DNA of 64,000 bases from Yeosuana marina (GTDB lineage Bacteria; Bacteroidota; Bacteroidia; Flavobacteriales; Flavobacteriaceae), in assembly GCF_011762485.1 (NCBI RefSeq), contig NZ_JAAKGI010000003.1:434001-498000 (forward strand). The letters run 5' to 3'. The notes beneath the pieces were generated by a model, which was not told the DNA's origin, made no database searches, and saw only the letters and a program-made list of their open reading frames with translations. Positions 44,944 through 53,549 of this stretch are shown piece after piece. Position numbers and translations under genes: made by a program. Position 1 is the first letter of the stretch, and each line of letters starts with the position of its first letter.

Positions 44944-44964
44944 TTCCTAGTAAATCGGTAGGAA
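44944..44964. promoter_or_regulatory. Inverted repeat over the predicted start of the sulfate assimilation operon (Rrf2 operator candidate)
   Basis: TTCCTA (44944-44949) and TAGGAA (44959-44964) are perfect inverted arms with nine bases between them (GTAAATCGG). The site covers the predicted transcription start and comes just after the Rrf2 gene, so repression by that regulator is plausible. The link is inferred. Confidence 0.55.
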
Positions 44965-44983
44965 TAATATAATACAATATAAA

Positions 44984-45247
44984 ATGATAGGACACGTGCT
45001 AACAAATTCTATAGAAAAAGAAAAATCTTCTTATAAAACAGATGTTGCAAAAGAGAAACCTGTGAGGAGTGTTGCAAAGTCAGTTAGTTGGAGAATCGTA
45101 GGAACCATAGATACAATTTTAATTTCCTGGTTCATTACAGGGAAATTAGATTTAGCTTTTTCAATAGGTTCTATAGAATTAGTAACTAAAATGGTGTTGT
45201 ATTTTTTCCATGAGCGCATATGGAATTCAATTAAATGGGGAAGATAA
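44984..45247 (+). CDS. DUF2061 small membrane protein
   Basis: 87 residues; after a charged N-terminus it carries the DUF2061 core SVSWRIVGTIDTILISWFIT (hydrophobic, about residues 30-49) and ends VLYFFHERIWNSIKWG. The function of the family is unknown. It is the first gene of the sulfate assimilation unit, 11 bases before cysH, which suggests a membrane role connected with sulfate or sulfite handling. I cannot be more precise. Confidence 0.82.
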   Translation: MIGHVLTNSIEKEKSSYKTDVAKEKPVRSVAKSVSWRIVGTIDTILISWFITGKLDLAFSIGSIELVTKMVLYFFHERIWNSIKWGR

Positions 45248-45258
45248 AAGCAGATAAG

Positions 45259-45879
45259 ATGATAACACAAGACCAATTAAAAGAGTTAAACCTTCAGTTT
45301 AAGGAAGCAAAACCATCAGAAATTATAAAAAAAGCTTTAGAATTAAGTAGTGAAGCTGTGGTGACAACAAACTTTAGACCTTACGAAGCTGCTATTTTAC
45401 ATGCTGTAAATTCGGTAAAACCAAATATATCTGTAGTTTGGTGTGATACGGGTTATAATACGCCACAAACTTACAGACATGCTAATCAGGTGATTCAGCA
45501 TTTACAATTAAACGTTCATTTATATGTTCCAAAACAAACAGTGGCGCATAGAGATGTGGTAATGGGAATTCCAAGTATTGATGCACCTGAGCATAAATTG
45601 TTTACAGAACAAGTTAAGCTAGAACCTTTTAAACGTGCTATGGAAGAACATAAACCAAAAGTTTGGTTTACTAACTTACGTCAAGGCCAAACAGCGTTTA
45701 GAGATAGCATCGGCATTTTTAGTGTAAGTAAAGACGGAATTTTAAAAGTGAGTCCGTTTTATTATTGGTCAGATACAGATTTAGATACTTATTTAGAGGA
45801 GAATAAATTGCCTAATGAATTTAAGTATTTTGACCCAACAAAAGCTTTAGAAAATAGAGAGTGTGGTTTACACGCTTAG
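45259..45879 (+). CDS. cysH: Phosphoadenylyl-sulfate reductase (PAPS-type by cysteine pattern)
   Basis: Reduces activated sulfate to sulfite with thioredoxin-type electrons. The PP-loop region begins VVTTNFRPYEAAILHAV, the substrate loop is VVWCDTGYNTPQTYRHA, and the C-terminal ENRECGLHA holds the catalytic cysteine. The protein has only two cysteines, so it lacks the CC...CxxC iron-sulfur motif of APS reductases and looks like the PAPS-using type. I chose the ATG at 45259; the longer ORF start at 45235 would overlap the DUF2061 gene. No APS kinase gene (cysC) is in the window. Confidence 0.88.
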   Translation: MITQDQLKELNLQFKEAKPSEIIKKALELSSEAVVTTNFRPYEAAILHAVNSVKPNISVVWCDTGYNTPQTYRHANQVIQHLQLNVHLYVPKQTVAHRDVVMGIPSIDAPEHKLFTEQVKLEPFKRAMEEHKPKVWFTNLRQGQTAFRDSIGIFSVSKDGILKVSPFYYWSDTDLDTYLEENKLPNEFKYFDPTKALENRECGLHA

Positions 45880-45891
45880 GATAAAAGAAAA

Positions 45892-46803
45892 ATGAATACA
45901 ATGAATAAAGACACATCACATATAAATTCGCTTGAAAACGAAGCTATTTATATTATGAGAGAAGTAGCAGCACAATTTGAAAAACCTGTGTTGTTATTTT
46001 CAGGAGGAAAAGATTCGATAACATTGGTAAGATTAGCTGTAAAAGCGTTTTATCCGGCTAAAATTCCATTTCCCTTAATGCATATTGATACGGGTCATAA
46101 CTTTCCTGAAACGATTGAATTTAGAGACAGATTAGTTAAAGAATTAGGGCTTGAATTAATTGTTAGAAATGTTCAAGATTCTATTGATGAAGGAAAAGTT
46201 AAAGAAGAATCTGGGAAATATTCTAGTAGAAATTCACTGCAAACCACCACACTTTTAGATGCTATTGAAGAGTTTAAGTTTGATGCCTGTATAGGTGGTG
46301 CGAGACGTGACGAAGAAAAAGCAAGAGCTAAAGAACGTATTTTTTCAGTACGTGATGATTTTGGACAATGGGATGAAAAAAACCAACGTCCGGAATTATT
46401 CGATATGCTAAATGGTCAAATTGAACACGGACAAAATGTGCGCGTTTTTCCTATTTCAAACTGGACAGAATTAGATGTGTGGTCTTATATCGAAAAAGAA
46501 GACATCGAAATTCCATCTATTTACTTCGCTCATAAAAGAAAAGTCTTTTTACGTGACGGATTAATTTGGTCGCACTCAGAATTTGTATATCAGGAAGATG
46601 ACGAAGAAGTATTAGAGCGTATGGTAAGATTCAGAACCGTTGGAGATATGAGTTGTACCGCAGCCGTATTTTCAGAAGCCTCCGATATTTCTAGTGTGGT
46701 ACAAGAAATTAGAGATTCCACGATTTCAGAACGTGGTGCTCGTATAGACGATAAACGTTCTGAAGCCGCTATGGAAAAACGTAAACAACAAGGGTATTTT
46801 TAA
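45892..46803 (+). CDS. cysD: Sulfate adenylyltransferase, small subunit
   Basis: Catalytic subunit of ATP sulfurylase; makes APS from sulfate and ATP. The PP-loop is VLLFSGGKDSITLVRLAVKA (about residues 34-53), followed by PLMHIDTGHNFPETIEFRD, and CIGGARRDEEKARAKERIFS is the conserved active-site block. The 303-residue length is standard. It works with CysN downstream across a repeat-containing gap. Confidence 0.97.
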   Translation: MNTMNKDTSHINSLENEAIYIMREVAAQFEKPVLLFSGGKDSITLVRLAVKAFYPAKIPFPLMHIDTGHNFPETIEFRDRLVKELGLELIVRNVQDSIDEGKVKEESGKYSSRNSLQTTTLLDAIEEFKFDACIGGARRDEEKARAKERIFSVRDDFGQWDEKNQRPELFDMLNGQIEHGQNVRVFPISNWTELDVWSYIEKEDIEIPSIYFAHKRKVFLRDGLIWSHSEFVYQEDDEEVLERMVRFRTVGDMSCTAAVFSEASDISSVVQEIRDSTISERGARIDDKRSEAAMEKRKQQGYF

Positions 46804-46821
46804 AATTTGCTTTAGCAAGTT

Positions 46822-46914
46822 TTCGCCTTTAGCTTTTGGCAGCTAGCCTTTAGCTAAAAATTAACAACAAATATTTAATAAGCTAAAAGCCAATGGCAAA
46901 TAGCTAATAGCCAA
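46822..46914. repeat. AGCTAA/TAGCC-type repeat between cysD and cysN
   Basis: The 117-base gap holds repeats and inverted forms of the words TTAGCTTTTGGC, AGCTAGCC, AGCTAAAAGCCAATGGC and TAGCTAATAGCC. These low-complexity units look like dispersed repeats seen in flavobacterial genomes. It may form a hairpin in the mRNA between the two subunit genes. Confidence 0.5.
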
Positions 46915-46920
46915 ATAAAA

Positions 46921-48168
46921 ATGGAAGTATTAAAAATTGCAACCGCAGGAAGTGTAGATGATGGGAAAAGTACCTTAATAGGTAGAATACTTTACGATAC
47001 AAAATCATTAACCACAGATAAGTTAGAAGCAATCGAAAAAACGAGTAAACAAAAAGGATATGATTACTTAGATTTCTCATTAGCAACCGATGGTTTAGTT
47101 GCCGAAAGAGAGCAAGGAATCACCATAGATGTAGCTCATATTTATTTTTCAACCGCTAAAAAAAGTTACATTATTGCCGATACGCCGGGTCATGTGGAGT
47201 ATACTAGAAACATGGTAACCGGAGCATCGACATCACAAGCTTCAGTTATTTTAATTGATGCCAGAAAGGGTGTTATTGAGCAAACCAATCGTCACTTTTT
47301 CATCAACAATTTGTTACGAATTAAAGATGTGGTGGTGACTATCAATAAAATGGATTTAGTGGATTATTCAGAAGAGGTTTATAATAAAATTAAAGCAGAT
47401 TTCACTGAATTGATGAGTAAACGAGATTATCAAGATCAGAAAATAACCTTTATTCCAGTAAGTGCGTTGAAGGGTGACAATGTGGTGAATAGGTCAAATA
47501 AAATGCCTTGGTACACTGGTCAGAGTTTACTGGAGCATTTAGAAGCTTTAGATAAAAAAGATATTTTTAATGTAGGCACACCTCGTTTTCCGGTGCAATA
47601 TGTAATTCGCCCGAAAACAGAAGAATTTCACGATTTTAGAGGATATGCTGGTAAGGTTTACGGCGGTAATTTAAGTGTTGGTGATGACGTGGTTGTACTA
47701 CCGTCTCAAACTAAATCGAAAATTAAGGATATTTATTTTTTTGATGAAAAGTATGAAACGGCTTCTAGGCGCTCATCGGTTACCATCACTTTAGAAAATG
47801 ATATTAATGTGAGTCGTGGAGATATGATTGTTAAAGCTGATGATTTGCCCGTTATAGACAAACAGTTTACAGCCAATGTTTGTTGGATGGATTCAACCCA
47901 ATTAACGGCAGGTGGAAAGTACGTTGTTCAACATGGCGTCAATAAAGTATTAGCGAAAGTCGATAAAATTCATCATAAAATTAATCCAGATTATTCTGGT
48001 ATTGAAGAGAATGTAACAGGATTAAATGTGAATGATATCGCGCAAGTGACATTCAAATTAAACAAGCCAATTTTTTACGATCAATTTAAAAATCATAGAA
48101 CAAATGGTTCGTTTATATTAATAGATACACAATCAAATAACACTGTTGGAGCAGGGTTTATTCAATAA
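46921..48168 (+). CDS. cysN: Sulfate adenylyltransferase, large (GTPase) subunit
   Basis: GTP-hydrolysing partner of CysD. G1 is GSVDDGKSTLIGRIL at residues 10-24, G3 is ADTPGHVEYTRNM, and G4 is INKMD. Elongation-factor-like beta-barrel domains follow to residue 415. There is no C-terminal CysC kinase domain, so it is the simple CysN and not the CysNC fusion. The start ATG follows an AT-rich stretch after the repeat region. Confidence 0.96.
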   Translation: MEVLKIATAGSVDDGKSTLIGRILYDTKSLTTDKLEAIEKTSKQKGYDYLDFSLATDGLVAEREQGITIDVAHIYFSTAKKSYIIADTPGHVEYTRNMVTGASTSQASVILIDARKGVIEQTNRHFFINNLLRIKDVVVTINKMDLVDYSEEVYNKIKADFTELMSKRDYQDQKITFIPVSALKGDNVVNRSNKMPWYTGQSLLEHLEALDKKDIFNVGTPRFPVQYVIRPKTEEFHDFRGYAGKVYGGNLSVGDDVVVLPSQTKSKIKDIYFFDEKYETASRRSSVTITLENDINVSRGDMIVKADDLPVIDKQFTANVCWMDSTQLTAGGKYVVQHGVNKVLAKVDKIHHKINPDYSGIEENVTGLNVNDIAQVTFKLNKPIFYDQFKNHRTNGSFILIDTQSNNTVGAGFIQ

Positions 48169-48215
48169 ATAACAAAAAAATTCTTTCCTAATTAAAAGGA
48201 AAGGTCAGGTACGTA

Positions 48216-50300
48216 ATGCAAAGTTTTAGAACGGAAATAGAGAATCCTATTGTCGAACAGGATATTATTGAATTAGCAAATAAAATTGAGCTATTCAAAA
48301 ACGGCAAAATAGATGAAGAAAAATTCAGGAGCCTTCGTTTAGCACGTGGTGTTTACGGTCAGCGTCAACAGGACGTTCAAATGATTCGTATCAAATTGCC
48401 TTTCGGAAAAGTATTGAGTAATCAATTACGTCGAATTGCCGATGTATCAGACGAATATTCTCGTGGCCGACTTCATATTACAACGCGTCAAGACATCCAA
48501 ATTCATCATGTAAATTTAGATAGAACGCCACAGCTTTGGGCCGATTTAGAAAAAGATGATGTTACGCTAAGAGAGGCCTGCGGAAATACGGTTAGAAACG
48601 TAACAGCTTCAGAAACAGCAGGTATCGATGTTAACGAGCCGTTTGATGTATCACCGTATGCAGACGCGATTTTTAAATTCTTCTTAAGAAACCCGATTTG
48701 TCAGGAAATGGGTAGAAAGTTTAAAGTGTCATTCTCGTCGTCTGATGAAGATACGGGACTTTCTTACATGCACGATTTAGGGTTTATTGCTAAAATAGAA
48801 GATGGTGTTCGCGGATTTAAAGTGATGCTTGGTGGTGGATTGGGTTCTCAACCACGTCATGCCGATGTTTTATATGATTTTATTGAAACTGATAAAATTA
48901 TTCCAGTAATGGAAGGTGTTTTAAGAATTTTTGATCGTTACGGTGAGCGTAAAAGTAGAGCCAAAGCACGAATGAAATTCTTAATAAAAGATATTGGCTT
49001 AGAGCCTTTTAAGGCTTTGGTTGACGAGGAGCAGAATGCAATTGAATTTAAATCGGTTGTCATTGATGCCGATGGGTATGTGCCTTCAAAACCTGTTTCG
49101 GTTGAAGCTCCAAAAGTAGAAATAAAAGATGTAAAAACTTTTGAAACGTGGAAGGCAACAAACGTAATTCCTCAAAAACAAGAAGGTTTTGTCGCGATTG
49201 GAATTAAAGTGCTTTTAGGAGACTTTTATACGGATAAAGCAAGATTATTGTCCGATTTAGTCGAAAATTATGCCGCAGGGGAAATACGTTTATCATTACG
49301 TCAAAATATTTTAATTCCTTTTGTTAAAGAAGAACTGTTGCCATATTACTACAATGAATTAGAAAAACTAGGTTTTGCAGAAGTAGGTTATAATAAAGCG
49401 GTAGATATTACAGCATGTCCAGGAACAGATACGTGTAACTTAGGAATTGCAAGTAGTACTGGTATTGCAGCTGAATTAGAGCGTGTTCTAAAAACCGAGT
49501 ATCCTCAATATTTAGAAAATAAAGATTTAGTTATAAAAATAAGTGGTTGTATGAATGCCTGCGGGCAACATACAATGGCAAATATTGGATTTCAAGGTAT
49601 GTCGGTTCGTACCCCTGATAAATTGGTAGCGCCAGCATTACAAGTGTTGTTAGGTGGAGGTAATTTAGGAAACGGTAATGGATTGTTTGCCGATAAAGTT
49701 GTAAAAATACCAAGCCGAAGAGGTCCGGAAGCTTTACGTAGAATACTAAATGATTTTGAAGCCAATGCAAACGGACAAGCGTTTGTAGATTATTATAAAG
49801 TAACAGGAGAACGTTATTTTTACGACTTGTTAAACGACCTTCAAGATGTCACTAATTTAACTCAAGACGATTTTATAGATTGGGGAACCAATGAAAAATA
49901 CCAAAAAGCAATTGGTGTTGGGGAATGTGCTGGTGTGGTAATCGATTTAATTTCTACCTTATTTTTAGAAAGCGAAGAAAAGATTGATAGTGCAAAAGCT
50001 TCTTTTAGCGATAAGATCTATTCAAGTGCTATTTATCATGCGTATAGTTCAATGGTAAATTCTGCGAAAGCGCTGTTATTAGCGGAAAATATGAGTACAA
50101 ACACGCAGGCGGGTATCATTAGTCAGTTTGATGAAACTTTTGGCTCTAGTGAAAAACTAAATTTAGGAACTACGTTTTCAGAATTAATATATCAGATTAA
50201 AGAGTACGCACCTACCCAAGAATTTGCTTCAAAATATATTGAAAATGCGAATAAGTTTTTGGCTAAAGTAAGAGCCTTTAGAGCAATTAATCAAGAATAG
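48216..50300 (+). CDS. Siroheme-dependent sulfite (nitrite/sulfite-family) reductase with C-terminal HEPN domain
   Basis: Six-electron reduction of sulfite to sulfide in this context. Two ferredoxin-like half-domains plus the [4Fe-4S]/siroheme ligand cysteines in CPGTDTCNLG (C-x5-C) and SGCMNACGQH (C-x3-C). An Arg/Lys-rich substrate region (GRLHITTRQDIQIHH) is present. The protein is 694 residues, longer than usual, because a helical C-terminal part (about 570-694) resembles a HEPN domain. It is followed by cobA and the siroheme dehydrogenase, which supply its cofactor. Assimilatory nitrite reductase activity is an alternative, but the cys neighbours favour sulfite. Confidence 0.9.
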   Translation: MQSFRTEIENPIVEQDIIELANKIELFKNGKIDEEKFRSLRLARGVYGQRQQDVQMIRIKLPFGKVLSNQLRRIADVSDEYSRGRLHITTRQDIQIHHVNLDRTPQLWADLEKDDVTLREACGNTVRNVTASETAGIDVNEPFDVSPYADAIFKFFLRNPICQEMGRKFKVSFSSSDEDTGLSYMHDLGFIAKIEDGVRGFKVMLGGGLGSQPRHADVLYDFIETDKIIPVMEGVLRIFDRYGERKSRAKARMKFLIKDIGLEPFKALVDEEQNAIEFKSVVIDADGYVPSKPVSVEAPKVEIKDVKTFETWKATNVIPQKQEGFVAIGIKVLLGDFYTDKARLLSDLVENYAAGEIRLSLRQNILIPFVKEELLPYYYNELEKLGFAEVGYNKAVDITACPGTDTCNLGIASSTGIAAELERVLKTEYPQYLENKDLVIKISGCMNACGQHTMANIGFQGMSVRTPDKLVAPALQVLLGGGNLGNGNGLFADKVVKIPSRRGPEALRRILNDFEANANGQAFVDYYKVTGERYFYDLLNDLQDVTNLTQDDFIDWGTNEKYQKAIGVGECAGVVIDLISTLFLESEEKIDSAKASFSDKIYSSAIYHAYSSMVNSAKALLLAENMSTNTQAGIISQFDETFGSSEKLNLGTTFSELIYQIKEYAPTQEFASKYIENANKFLAKVRAFRAINQE

Positions 50301-50338
50301 CAGACTTAAAAATAAAGCTATTTAACTTCCTAATTAGT

Positions 50339-51115
50339 ATGGAATCTACTAAAAAAATACCAAAATTAACCGTTGTTGGCGCGGGACCAGGTGACCCTGA
50401 TTTAATCACACTAAAAGCGATTAAAGCCATTGAAAGTGCTGATGTTATTTTGTATGATGCACTTGTAAACGACGCGTTGTTAGGGTATGCATCAAACGAT
50501 ACAGAGCTTATTTTTGTAGGGAAACGTAAAGGGTGTTATGCGTATCAGCAAGAGCAAATCAATGAACTTATCGTAAGTAGAGCAAAAAGTCATGGGCATG
50601 TGGTAAGGTTAAAAGGAGGAGATCCTTTTATTTTTGGTCGCGGTGCCGAAGAGATTGATTATGCAAGACAATTTGGTTTAGAAACGTATGTGGTTCCAGG
50701 AATTTCATCATCATTTGCAGTGCCAGCCTATCAAGGAATTCCGCTCACAAAAAGAGATGCTTCAGAAAGTTTTTGGGTGATTACAGGAACAACAAAATCA
50801 CATCAATTATCAAACGATGTTAAACTCGCAGCACAATCCACAGCAACGGTTGTTATTCTTATGGGCATGGGGAAACTATCAGAAATTGTTCAGGTTTTTA
50901 AAGCTCAAAACAAACATGAAATTTCTGTTGCTATCATTCAAAATGGAACCACCGAAAATGAAAAAGTAGGTTTTGGGATCATTAATACTATCGAGAAGGT
51001 TGTAGAAGAAAACCAATTGTCTTCGCCAGCAATCATAGTTATAGGTGATGTTGTAAAGAAGCGAGTTGCGTTATCGTCCGTTTTAAATAAGGTAAATGCT
51101 GAAATAAGTTATTAA
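50339..51115 (+). CDS. cobA: Uroporphyrinogen-III C-methyltransferase
   Basis: SAM-dependent methylation of uroporphyrinogen III to precorrin-2, the first siroheme step. VVGAGPGDPDLITLKAIKAI at the start and VRLKGGDPFIFGRGAEE are the two family signatures; GIPLTKRDAS is also typical. The 258-residue length matches stand-alone CobA/SUMT. It lies between the sulfite reductase and the precorrin-2 dehydrogenase, so siroheme is made where it is used. Confidence 0.95.
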   Translation: MESTKKIPKLTVVGAGPGDPDLITLKAIKAIESADVILYDALVNDALLGYASNDTELIFVGKRKGCYAYQQEQINELIVSRAKSHGHVVRLKGGDPFIFGRGAEEIDYARQFGLETYVVPGISSSFAVPAYQGIPLTKRDASESFWVITGTTKSHQLSNDVKLAAQSTATVVILMGMGKLSEIVQVFKAQNKHEISVAIIQNGTTENEKVGFGIINTIEKVVEENQLSSPAIIVIGDVVKKRVALSSVLNKVNAEISY

Positions 51116-51125
51116 TTTATTTTGA

Positions 51126-51710
51126 ATGGAAAGAAATAATTTATATCCTGTTTTTTTGAAGCTCAACAATTTAAAAGTGCTTATTGTTGGAGGTGGATTT
51201 GTTGCTGAAGAAAAATTAACGTTTTTACTAAAATCAAGTCCGGATGCTCATGTAACTATGGTATCGCCAATGTTTAGAGATGGAACCAGAGAGTTAGCTA
51301 AAAAAGGGAATGTAAATTTAATTGAAGATTATTATCATAAAAAATTTTTAAAAGGAAACCATATTATTATTGCAACAACTGATGTTCCCGAAGTAAACCT
51401 TAAAGTATATAAGCATTGCAGGAAAAGAGGCATATTGGTCAATGTGGCTGATAATCCGCCGTATTGCGATTTTTATATGGGAGGAATCGTTACAAAAGGT
51501 AATGTTAAGGTTGCTATTTCGACCAATGGAAAGTCACCTACAACGGCAAAGCGATTACGTCAGTTTTTTGAAGACGTGATTCCTGAGAATGTAGATGATT
51601 TGGTTATAAATTTAAATGAATATAGAAAAACAATACAAGGTGATTTTGAAGAAAAAGTAGAAACTTTAAACGAATTCACAAAAGGATTAATTGCGAAAAA
51701 GAAAGCTTAA
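51126..51710 (+). CDS. Precorrin-2 dehydrogenase / sirohydrochlorin ferrochelatase
   Basis: CysG N-terminal-type/Met8p-like enzyme: NAD-dependent oxidation of precorrin-2 and probably iron insertion. The Rossmann motif is VLIVGGGFVAEEKLTFLLK near residue 20. VNVADNPPYCDFYMGGIVTK and AISTNGKSPTTAKRLRQFFE (substrate/dimer helix) are family blocks. The 194-residue length fits the stand-alone form. It completes siroheme synthesis with CobA in front. Confidence 0.9.
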   Translation: MERNNLYPVFLKLNNLKVLIVGGGFVAEEKLTFLLKSSPDAHVTMVSPMFRDGTRELAKKGNVNLIEDYYHKKFLKGNHIIIATTDVPEVNLKVYKHCRKRGILVNVADNPPYCDFYMGGIVTKGNVKVAISTNGKSPTTAKRLRQFFEDVIPENVDDLVINLNEYRKTIQGDFEEKVETLNEFTKGLIAKKKA

Positions 51711-51711
51711 A

Positions 51712-52764
51712 ATGATAAAGACAGATATTCTAATTATCGGTGCTGGACCAACAGGATTATTCACCGTTTTTGAAGCCGGATTGTTAAAACTTAATTGCCA
51801 TTTAATTGATGCTTTGCCACAACCTGGAGGGCAATGTTCAGAAATATATCCCAAAAAACCTATTTATGATATTCCGGGTTTTCCAGAGATATTGGCGGGC
51901 GATTTAACGAAAAACTTACTAGAACAAGGTAAACAATTTAAACCTGGTTTTACCCTTGGAGAACGAGCAGAAACTATTGAAAAACTAGAAGATGGTTCGT
52001 TTATTGTAACAACCAATAAAGGTACCAAACACCACGCACCTGTAGTTGCGATTGCTGGAGGATTAGGCTCTTTTGAACCCCGGAAACCTTTAATTCAAAA
52101 TATCAATAATTTTGAAGATAAAGGAGTTGACTATTTTATAAAGGATCCCGAAGTTTACCGAAATAAAAAAGTAGTTATTTCTGGTGGAGGTGACTCCGCA
52201 TTGGATTGGAGTATCTTTTTAGCCGATGTTGCATCAGAAGTAACCCTTATTCACAGAAGAAATGAGTTTCGAGGTGCATTAGATTCCGTAGAAAAAGTGA
52301 GAGAATTAAGAGCTTTGGGTAAGATTAAATTAATAACACCTGCTGAAGTGACTGCTTTATATGGAACTGATGGGTTGGAAAGTGTAACCGTCACAAAGGA
52401 AGACGAAATCATCGAATTAGAGGCTGATCATTTTATTCCATTATTTGGATTATCGCCTAAATTAGGTCCTATTGGAAATTGGGGATTAGAAATAGAAAAA
52501 AATGCTATTAAGGTTGATAATTCTAGAAATTACGAAACTAATATTCCTGGTATTTTTGCCATTGGTGATGTGAATACCTATCCAGAAAAATTAAAATTAA
52601 TTCTATGCGGTTTTCATGAAGCAACACTCATGTGTCAGGCAGCATACAGAATTATAAACCCCGGTAAAAAGTATGTTTTAAAGTATACCACAGTAAGTGG
52701 CGTTGATGGTTTTGACGGAACTCGTAAAGAAGCGCCAAAAGCGGTTGTACAATCCATACAATAA
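51712..52764 (+). CDS. FAD/NAD(P)-dependent oxidoreductase, ferredoxin-NADP reductase (thioredoxin-reductase-like)
   Basis: Two-dinucleotide-fold flavoprotein without the CxxC of thioredoxin reductases. DILIIGAGPTGLFTVFEAGL binds FAD, VVISGGGDSALDWSIFLAD the NADP, and GIFAIGDVNTYPEK is the C-terminal FAD motif. At 350 residues it matches the TrxR-like ferredoxin-NADP+ reductases. It is inside the sulfite reduction unit, so it may supply electrons (via ferredoxin) to the reductase at 48216. I chose the ATG at 51712, one base after the preceding stop. Confidence 0.85.
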   Translation: MIKTDILIIGAGPTGLFTVFEAGLLKLNCHLIDALPQPGGQCSEIYPKKPIYDIPGFPEILAGDLTKNLLEQGKQFKPGFTLGERAETIEKLEDGSFIVTTNKGTKHHAPVVAIAGGLGSFEPRKPLIQNINNFEDKGVDYFIKDPEVYRNKKVVISGGGDSALDWSIFLADVASEVTLIHRRNEFRGALDSVEKVRELRALGKIKLITPAEVTALYGTDGLESVTVTKEDEIIELEADHFIPLFGLSPKLGPIGNWGLEIEKNAIKVDNSRNYETNIPGIFAIGDVNTYPEKLKLILCGFHEATLMCQAAYRIINPGKKYVLKYTTVSGVDGFDGTRKEAPKAVVQSIQ

Positions 52765-52814
52765 ATAGTTATTTATTTATTGCTTAATTTTATGCCCCAA
52801 TAGCATACTTAAGA

Positions 52815-53549
52815 ATGAAAAATTATAACATACGTTTAAAAGAAGTTATAAAACCGTTTACAAAACGATTATTCTATAATTTATTTGATGAACAAGAAGA
52901 AGAATCAATCTATTTAAAAGAGACTTTTTTTGAGATTGCTTCAAAACTGCATATTGAAGATGCTGAAACTATTTGGAATAATTTTCAAAGCGAGTTTTTA
53001 ACTATCAGAAAAAAATTAGATTTAGATGCTCAGTCTTTTTTAAAGAATGATCCGGCTTCAACCTGTATACAAGAAGTGTATTTGGCCTATCCTGGTTTTT
53101 ATGCTATTTCAATTTATAGATTAAGTCATCAGTTGCATCTTTTAAAAGTTCCTATTTTACCAAGAATGATGAGTGAATATGTTCATGGTATTACGGGTAT
53201 CGATATTCATCCAGGAGCAACGATAGGAGAATCATTTTTTCTTGATCATGGAACAGGAATTGTGATTGGAGAAACGTCAGTTATAAAAAGTAATGTCAAG
53301 ATATTTCAAGGGGTTACCTTAGGCGGTCTTCAGGTAAAAAAGAATATGCAGTCTGTAAAAAGACATCCAACAATTGAAGATAACGTGACTATTTATGCCA
53401 ATGCAACTATTTTGGGAGGTGACATTGTTATTGGAGCAAACAGCACGATTGGAGCGAACGTTTGGATAACAGAATCGGTGCCAGAAAATTCATTGGTAAC
53501 CTATCAAACACAAATAAAAATAAGACCAAAGAAAAATGGAATCCATTAA
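52815..53549 (+). CDS. cysE: Serine O-acetyltransferase
   Basis: Acetylates serine to O-acetylserine, the acceptor for sulfide. The C-terminal half is a left-handed beta-helix of hexapeptides: GIDIHPGATIGESFFLDHGT with the catalytic His, GIVIGETSVI, and NATILGGDIVIGANSTIGAN. The N-terminal helical part is degenerate compared with E. coli CysE, as in EpsC-type members. At 244 residues it is normal. Its last 14 bases overlap the start of cysM, which couples the two. Confidence 0.93.
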   Translation: MKNYNIRLKEVIKPFTKRLFYNLFDEQEEESIYLKETFFEIASKLHIEDAETIWNNFQSEFLTIRKKLDLDAQSFLKNDPASTCIQEVYLAYPGFYAISIYRLSHQLHLLKVPILPRMMSEYVHGITGIDIHPGATIGESFFLDHGTGIVIGETSVIKSNVKIFQGVTLGGLQVKKNMQSVKRHPTIEDNVTIYANATILGGDIVIGANSTIGANVWITESVPENSLVTYQTQIKIRPKKNGIH

